Of a DNA stretch of 64,000 bases, positions 59,733-64,000 are shown in pieces. Numbering within the stretch: position 1 is the stretch's first letter; every line of letters starts with the position of its first letter. The stretch spans positions 310,058 to 374,057 of the forward strand of contig NZ_LMDU01000011.1 of NCBI RefSeq assembly GCF_001425165.1. Direction: 5' to 3'. Source of the stretch: Pelomonas sp. Root405 (GTDB taxonomy: Bacteria; Pseudomonadota; Gammaproteobacteria; Burkholderiales; Burkholderiaceae_C). A model generated the notes under the pieces. It searched no databases and was not told where the DNA came from. It worked only from the letters and a program-made list of their open reading frames with translations. Made by a program: the position numbers and the translations under genes.

Positions 59733-60221
59733 ATGCAGCTTGAAGGTTCATGCCATTGCGGCAGTGTGAGGTTCTCGGTCGAGGCCGACTCGCCGGTGCC
59801 ATTCATGCGCTGCTACTGCTCCATCTGCCGCAAGACGGCCGGCGCCGGGGGCTACGCCATCAACCTGGGCGCGCTGACCCACACGATGAAGGTCAAGGGC
59901 AAGCGCCATCTGCGCATCTACCGCGCGCAGTTGCCTGACAAGGACGGCAAGGGCACGCACACCAGCAGCGGGCGGCGCTACTTCTGCAAGCGCTGCGGCA
60001 GCGCCCTGTGGCTGTGGGACCCGACCTGGCCCGAGCTGGTGCACCCGCACGCCAGCGCCATCGATACGGCGCTGCCGGTGCCGCCGGACAACGTGCACTG
60101 CATGGTGGGTTCCAAGGCGCCATGGGTGGCCGTTGAGGGCAAGCCCAAGGACCCGCGCTTCGACGCTTATCCCGACCTGTCGCTGGCCGAGTGGCACCAG
60201 GCGCACGGCCTCACAAGCTAG
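59733..60221 (+). CDS. GFA-family zinc protein
   Basis: A 162-residue protein of the glutathione-dependent formaldehyde-activating enzyme (GFA/CENP-V) fold. Cysteines form the zinc sites: SCHCGSVRF, MRCYCSICRKT and FCKRCGSALWLWD. No S-(hydroxymethyl)glutathione dehydrogenase is adjacent, so the substrate may be different. The ATG at 59733 was chosen; the frame is open upstream but has no better start. Confidence 0.9.
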   Translation: MQLEGSCHCGSVRFSVEADSPVPFMRCYCSICRKTAGAGGYAINLGALTHTMKVKGKRHLRIYRAQLPDKDGKGTHTSSGRRYFCKRCGSALWLWDPTWPELVHPHASAIDTALPVPPDNVHCMVGSKAPWVAVEGKPKDPRFDAYPDLSLAEWHQAHGLTS

Positions 60222-60224
60222 CGC

Positions 60225-60899
60225 TCAGAGCCCGCCGAAGACCTTCTTCAGGATGGCGCTGCCCGTGCCAACCGGATCGCGCCGGATCTTCTTTTCTTCC
60301 TCGCCAATGATGCGGAACAGGCCGTCCAGCGCCTTGCCGGTCACGTACTGCTGGATGTTGGCGTCGTCACCACGCACGAGGCCGAAGCCGGACGCCTTCT
60401 TGGCGACGGCGTTGTATTTCTCGGCCAGGGAGACGCGCTCGGTGGCCTGGGTGACGATGGGCAGGAACTGTGCGTGCAGGGGCTCGCGGGTCTTGTCGGC
60501 GAAGAAGTTCGTCACCGAGTCGTCCCCTCCGCGCAGGATCTTCAGCCCGTCCTCGACGCTCATGTCCTTCACCGCCCTGACCAGCAGCGGCTTGGCCGCC
60601 GGCACCGCGGCCTCGGCAGCGCGGTTCATCGCCGTGACCAGTTCATCCAGCCTGGCGCCCTGGCCGGTCGCCTTGAGCAGTTTGGCGGCGTCCTTCAGAT
60701 AGCCCGGCAGTTCGATCCTGACCAGCGGGTTGGCCAGAAATCCGTCGCGGCGGCCGAGCAAGGCCACCGCTGCATTGGCGCCGCGCTCCAGCGCCGCGCG
60801 GATGCCGGCGTTGGCGTCACCCTCGGTGAGGCTGAGCGCCCAGGCCGGGCGCAGCGACAGCAGGACGGGGGCAGTGGCGATGACGAGGCGACGTTGCAT
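60225..60899 (-). CDS. DUF4197-domain protein
   Basis: A 224-residue exported protein. A signal peptide (1-22, ending RPAWA) is followed by a helical DUF4197 domain with GIRAALERGANAAVALLGRRDGFL at the start and a KALDGLFRIIGEEEKKIRRDP motif near the end. The family's function is unknown. It is convergent with the GFA gene (3 bases apart). Confidence 0.88.
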   Translation of the reverse strand: MQRRLVIATAPVLLSLRPAWALSLTEGDANAGIRAALERGANAAVALLGRRDGFLANPLVRIELPGYLKDAAKLLKATGQGARLDELVTAMNRAAEAAVPAAKPLLVRAVKDMSVEDGLKILRGGDDSVTNFFADKTREPLHAQFLPIVTQATERVSLAEKYNAVAKKASGFGLVRGDDANIQQYVTGKALDGLFRIIGEEEKKIRRDPVGTGSAILKKVFGGL

Positions 60900-60954
60900 G
60901 GCGGGCTCCGTTCAAGGGAGCGCCCATCTTCCCACCGTGGCGGCGACGGTCGTC

Positions 60955-61947
60955 TCAGGCTGCGACATGCTGCAGCGCGCGCTTGTGGTGGTACATGCGC
61001 TGGTCGGCCAGTTCCATCAGCTGCGCCACATCGTCGCCGTCCTCCGGATAGCAGGCCACGCCCATGCTGGCGGCCACCGGGAGGCTGCGGCCCTCGAACT
61101 GGAAGCCGCCGTTGAGCTGCTGGCGCAGGCGTGTGAGGGCCGTCTCCAGCCCGCCCTCGGCGGCCAGCGGCCGCAGCATGACGCCGAACTCGTCGCCGCC
61201 CAGGCGCGCCGCCGTGTCGGACTGGCGCACGCTGCCGCGCAGGCGGCGCGCGAACTCCAGCAGCACCGCATCACCGGCGCGGTGGCCATGGTTGTCGTTG
61301 ATGGGCTTGAGGCCGTTCAGGTCCAGCATCAACACAGCCAGCGGCTGGCCGTCGCGCACGGACTGGAACAGCGATGAGCGCAGGCGGTCGAGGAAAAGCG
61401 AGCGGTTGGGCAGGTCGGTCAGACCGTCATGGGTGGCCTTGTGGAAGAGATCGCCCGGCGCATAGCGGGTGGCGAAATACATGGCCGCGCCGACGAGGTC
61501 GGACAGCAGCTCCATCAGCGCCACATGGCGTTCATTGAAATGCCCCACCTGCGAAGACATCGCCTTGAGCACGCCCACCGTCTCGCCATGGTGGCGCAGT
61601 GGCACGACGATCATCGAGCGAAGGCCGAGCTTGGCGCAGGCAGCGCGGTCGGTGCGCGGGTCGCTCAGCGCGTCGTCGCAATGCAGGGCGCGGCCTTCGC
61701 TAACGCAAAGCCCCGACAGGCTGCTGCCCCGCTGGAGCCGCAGGCCCAGGCTGTGCGCTGCCATGCCGGCGGCGGCGCGATAGACCATGTCATCACCCTC
61801 GGCCATCTCGACGGCGGCGCCGTCGGCATTCGCCAGATTCAGCGTGCGGCCGACGACCAGATTCATCAAGCCACCCAGGTCCAACCCCAGGCGCGCGACC
61901 TCTGTCTGGATGGCGATCACCTCCAGCAGTTTTTCTCGGGTCGTCAT
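60955..61947 (-). CDS. GAF-GGDEF diguanylate cyclase
   Basis: A 330-residue soluble cyclase. The GAF sensor domain (about 10-165) has the VVPLRHHGETVGVLKAMS core strand pair. The GGDEF domain (about 170-328) has an intact motif GGDEF at 250-254, preceded at the right spacing by the I-site RQSD (R241-D244), so it should be active and inhibited by its own product. The ligand of the GAF domain is unknown. It stands alone between the DUF4197 and nucleoside hydrolase genes. Confidence 0.94.
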   Translation of the reverse strand: MTTREKLLEVIAIQTEVARLGLDLGGLMNLVVGRTLNLANADGAAVEMAEGDDMVYRAAAGMAAHSLGLRLQRGSSLSGLCVSEGRALHCDDALSDPRTDRAACAKLGLRSMIVVPLRHHGETVGVLKAMSSQVGHFNERHVALMELLSDLVGAAMYFATRYAPGDLFHKATHDGLTDLPNRSLFLDRLRSSLFQSVRDGQPLAVLMLDLNGLKPINDNHGHRAGDAVLLEFARRLRGSVRQSDTAARLGGDEFGVMLRPLAAEGGLETALTRLRQQLNGGFQFEGRSLPVAASMGVACYPEDGDDVAQLMELADQRMYHHKRALQHVAA

Positions 61948-62092
61948 GTGTCTTTCCTCGCCTGCATCCGTGGCGGATGCAGCCCCTGCTGGCGCGATGC
62001 GCTCTGTGCCGGGTCAGCCCCTGTGAAGGCGCATATTTTGCACGCGGCGATAAATGATGTCGACGGAGCGACGACCGTCAGGAATGACGACC

Positions 62093-63034
62093 TCAATCCA
62101 GTTTGGCCAGCCGCTCCGTCAGCAGCCGGAAGAAGCCGTCAGCGTCGACATGCCGCAGCACCTGGGCATTGGCGGGCAGGCCCGTCACGCCCCACCAGTC
62201 GATGACCGTCATGCCGCGCGTCAGCTCGCTCCGGGTCTCGACGCGCACGTTGCAGTCACGGCCGGTGAACAGCTCGGGCTGCAGCAACCAGGCGATGACG
62301 CAGGGATCATGCAGCGGGCCGCCGTCCTGGCCGTACTTCTCTTCGTCGAAGCGCTCGAAGAACTCCATCCAGGCGGCGACGACGCTGCCGGCGCGGTTGC
62401 CCAGGCGCCGGATGGCCTCGATGCGGGCCGCCGTCGTCAGCGCCTCATGCGTCACGTCCAACGGTGCCATCGTGATGGGCACGCCGCTGCTGAAGACTTC
62501 GTGCGCCGCCTGCGGGTCGACATAGATGTTGAACTCGGCCGACGGCGTGACGTTGCCGCCCTCGAAGAAGCCGCCGCCCATCAGCACGATGCGGCGGATG
62601 CGTGGTGCGATGTCGGGCGCCTGGCGCAGCGCCAGCGCGATGTTGGTCAGCGGGCCCAGCGGGCAGAGCGTCACGGTGCCGGCCTCGCGCTCCCGCAGCG
62701 TCTGGATGATGAAGTCGACCGCATGGCGCGGGTCCAGGGCCAGCGTCGGCTCGGGCAGCTCGACGCCGTTCAGGCCCGTGTCGCCATGCACATGCTCGGC
62801 GGTGACCAGGGGCACATCCAGCGGCCGGTCGGCGCCGGCGCAGATGGGCACGTCGCGGCGGCCGGCCAGCTCCATCACCTTGCGGGCGTTCAGCGTCGTC
62901 AGCCGCAGCGGCACATTGCCGGCGACGGTCGTCACGCCGATCAGCTCCAGCTCGGGGCTGGCGGCGGCCAGCAGCAGCGCGATGGCGTCGTCCTGGCCAG
63001 GGTCGGTGTCGATCAGGATAGGCAGGGGTGTCAT
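62093..63034 (-). CDS. Inosine-uridine-type nucleoside hydrolase
   Basis: A 313-residue enzyme that cleaves the N-glycosidic bond of ribonucleosides. The calcium- and ribose-binding motif DTDPGQDDA is at 9-17 (D11, D15, D16), and a second block is HDPCVIAWLLQPELFTG. Substrate range (purine or pyrimidine) cannot be told. The ATG at 63034 overlaps the stop of the upstream FAA-hydrolase-like gene (ATGA), so both are one operon. The frame is open further upstream, but this is the start with family sequence. Confidence 0.93.
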   Translation of the reverse strand: MTPLPILIDTDPGQDDAIALLLAAASPELELIGVTTVAGNVPLRLTTLNARKVMELAGRRDVPICAGADRPLDVPLVTAEHVHGDTGLNGVELPEPTLALDPRHAVDFIIQTLREREAGTVTLCPLGPLTNIALALRQAPDIAPRIRRIVLMGGGFFEGGNVTPSAEFNIYVDPQAAHEVFSSGVPITMAPLDVTHEALTTAARIEAIRRLGNRAGSVVAAWMEFFERFDEEKYGQDGGPLHDPCVIAWLLQPELFTGRDCNVRVETRSELTRGMTVIDWWGVTGLPANAQVLRHVDADGFFRLLTERLAKLD

Positions 63035-63804
63035 GCGGCAGCGGGAGCGATGTCGAGGTCGATGGCGCCGAAAAGGCTGGCGCCCTCGGCGGACTTGAGG
63101 TCCAGATGGAGGCTGTCGCCAGGCGCGAGTGTCAGGTCGAGCGCGCCAAGGGCCGCGCCCGCCACCTGACCGGCACGCAGCGCGCGCAGCCGTGCCAGGC
63201 GGGCCAGGGCGTCGCCGGCCGTGACCGTCACCTCGCGCGGCTCCAGCTTGCCGCCGTTGTGCAGCAGGCTGAGGCGCGCTTGCAGGCGGCCGCCCGACCA
63301 AGCGCCGCCGAGTTCATCGGGCGTGACGGCCACGGGTGCGCAATGCGTGGCCATCAGCTCGCCCTCGATTCGCCAATCCAGGGCAAAAGTCAACAGGCGC
63401 AGGGCATCCAGTGCGGCCGCGGCGTCGCTCGCGGCGGCCAGGTCGCCGGTGATGGCCGCGAGCGCCGGCTCGCCGTGGGCGGGCGCCCGCAGCGGCTGGC
63501 CCGGTGCCGAGAAATTGCCGGCCTCGCGGCGAATACCGCCATCCGCATCGACCACCGCCCAGCCATAGGCCCGCGGCAGCGGCGCCAGGCATTTGTCAGG
63601 CTCGAAGGCGAAGGCGTGTCGCAGCTTGCCGTGGTTGAGCTGCACGGCCAGGTCTTCGAGCTGCGGGGCGATGAAGCCCCAGTCATCGAGCACCTGCTGC
63701 AGGCGCGTGGCGATGCCGGTGGCGTAGTGGGCCTGGGTCAGGTCGCGCGACACGACGACGAGATGGCCGTCGCGCGAGCCGTCGGCGTAGCTGGCGAGTT
63801 TCAT
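63031..63804 (-). CDS. Fumarylacetoacetate hydrolase-like protein, catalytically degenerate
   Basis: A 257-residue protein whose first 85 residues (MKLASYADGSRDGHLVVVSRD...) are clearly those of the FAA-hydrolase family of about 330 residues, as is VTPDELGGAWSGGRL later on. The central stretch that holds the metal ligands is mostly lost: the family's acidic E-x-E pair (in a DFEAEIAVVTGD-like segment) appears as GEPALAAITGD, with the second Glu replaced by Ala, and about 60 residues before it are missing. It is probably not an active hydrolase. It is the first gene of an operon with the nucleoside hydrolase. Confidence 0.7.
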   Translation of the reverse strand: MKLASYADGSRDGHLVVVSRDLTQAHYATGIATRLQQVLDDWGFIAPQLEDLAVQLNHGKLRHAFAFEPDKCLAPLPRAYGWAVVDADGGIRREAGNFSAPGQPLRAPAHGEPALAAITGDLAAASDAAAALDALRLLTFALDWRIEGELMATHCAPVAVTPDELGGAWSGGRLQARLSLLHNGGKLEPREVTVTAGDALARLARLRALRAGQVAGAALGALDLTLAPGDSLHLDLKSAEGASLFGAIDLDIAPAAA

Positions 63805-63838
63805 GAAGAGCTGTCCGCGGAGATGGCAGCATTGTGCG

Positions 63839-64000
63839 ATGCGCGCTGCCCTGACCTCCTCGCCGGCACGATCCCGCGCCGCCGTGCTTGCGCTGGTGGC
63901 CAGCCTGCTTGCGCATGCGGCGCTGCTGGGCAGGGAGCGTGTGCGCGAGGCCCCGGTGACGCCGGCACGCGCCATCAACATCGCGCTGTTGCAGCCGCCG
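63839..64000 (+). CDS. N-terminal part of a membrane-anchored protein (runs off the window)
   Basis: Fifty-four codons from an ATG to the window edge. Residues 13-30 form a hydrophobic anchor (SRAAVLALVASLLAHAALLG) in a plan like that of TonB or DUF3108-type proteins, followed by RERVREAPVTPARAINIALL. The rest is outside the window. It is divergent from the FAA-hydrolase-like gene, 34 bases away. Confidence 0.55.
   Translation, partial: MRAALTSSPARSRAAVLALVASLLAHAALLGRERVREAPVTPARAINIALLQPP

Noticed and set aside
1-64000. tRNA, rRNA, insertion sequence or phage genes
   Set aside because: I looked for tRNA cloverleaf patterns, transposase motifs, long terminal inverted repeats and attachment-site-like repeats and saw none I could support by eye; a tRNAscan or ISfinder search would settle this.

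Overview
The window looks like ordinary chromosome from a high-GC (roughly 70 percent) betaproteobacterium of the order Burkholderiales, probably near Roseateles/Pelomonas/Rubrivivax. The signs are two PEP-CTERM proteins, a kdsD-kdsC-lptC lipopolysaccharide cluster, a creBCD operon, a ProQ chaperone, a TapT/DTW enzyme and many Burkholderiales-type two-component and diguanylate-cyclase proteins. I see no rRNA, tRNA, insertion sequence, phage gene or CRISPR array. Coding density is very high, no gene-free stretch exceeds 300 bases, and many genes overlap by 1 to 8 bases. Genus placement is inference from gene content only.

Layout. 1-6.6 kb: a membrane diguanylate cyclase, two small membrane proteins, a PepO-type peptidase, a YdeI-family protein divergent from a D-2-hydroxyacid dehydrogenase. 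6.6-13.7 kb: a TonB/TolA-like coiled-coil protein, then a secreted SGNH hydrolase, an anchored unknown protein and a Lnt-type acyltransferase with a long extra C-terminal membrane region, followed by a PEP-CTERM protein with an MHFG signature. 13.8-20.7 kb: an amine-oxidase-like flavoprotein, a lipoprotein and a tightly coupled three-gene 2-oxoacid:ferredoxin oxidoreductase operon. 20.7-24.4 kb: an Hcp-like PEP-CTERM protein and kdsD-kdsC-lptC followed by a short-chain dehydrogenase. 24.5-27.6 kb: a tiny ORF with a strong ribosome binding site, a DUF5916-type outer membrane protein and a glycine-rich RRM protein with its terminator.

27.9-34.8 kb: a collinear run (membrane protein, BtuF-like protein, MarC, nitronate monooxygenase-like enzyme, CreB, CreC, CreD) with an exact CreB-type direct repeat in front of creD. 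34.8-41.5 kb: GMC oxidoreductase, solute-binding-like protein, B12-binding radical SAM protein with an unusual CX4CX2C motif, small proteins and an orphan ParA with a palindrome over its promoter. 41.6-47.6 kb: a 2OG-Fe(II) oxygenase, a TctDE/QseBC-like two-component pair, a second P-loop ATPase, and a c-heme/HAMP membrane protein overlapping a serine/threonine kinase gene. 47.6-56.8 kb: a molybdenum hydroxylase operon ending in an AraC regulator, a methyltransferase divergent from glutaminase, DsbD plus a thioredoxin-like protein, and TapT. 56.8-64 kb: M17 aminopeptidase, ProQ, GFA, DUF4197, a GAF-GGDEF cyclase, nucleoside hydrolase, a catalytically degenerate FAA-hydrolase relative, and the start of a further membrane protein.

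A pattern across the window is a -10-like hexamer ending only 6 to 9 bases before the start codon with no Shine-Dalgarno sequence. This suggests that several genes make leaderless mRNAs. The items most worth a second look are the heme receptor/kinase pair, the Lnt fusion cluster, the exact cre-tag, the tiny UGA-containing ORF and the divergent palindromic leaderless promoter at 52.0 kb.
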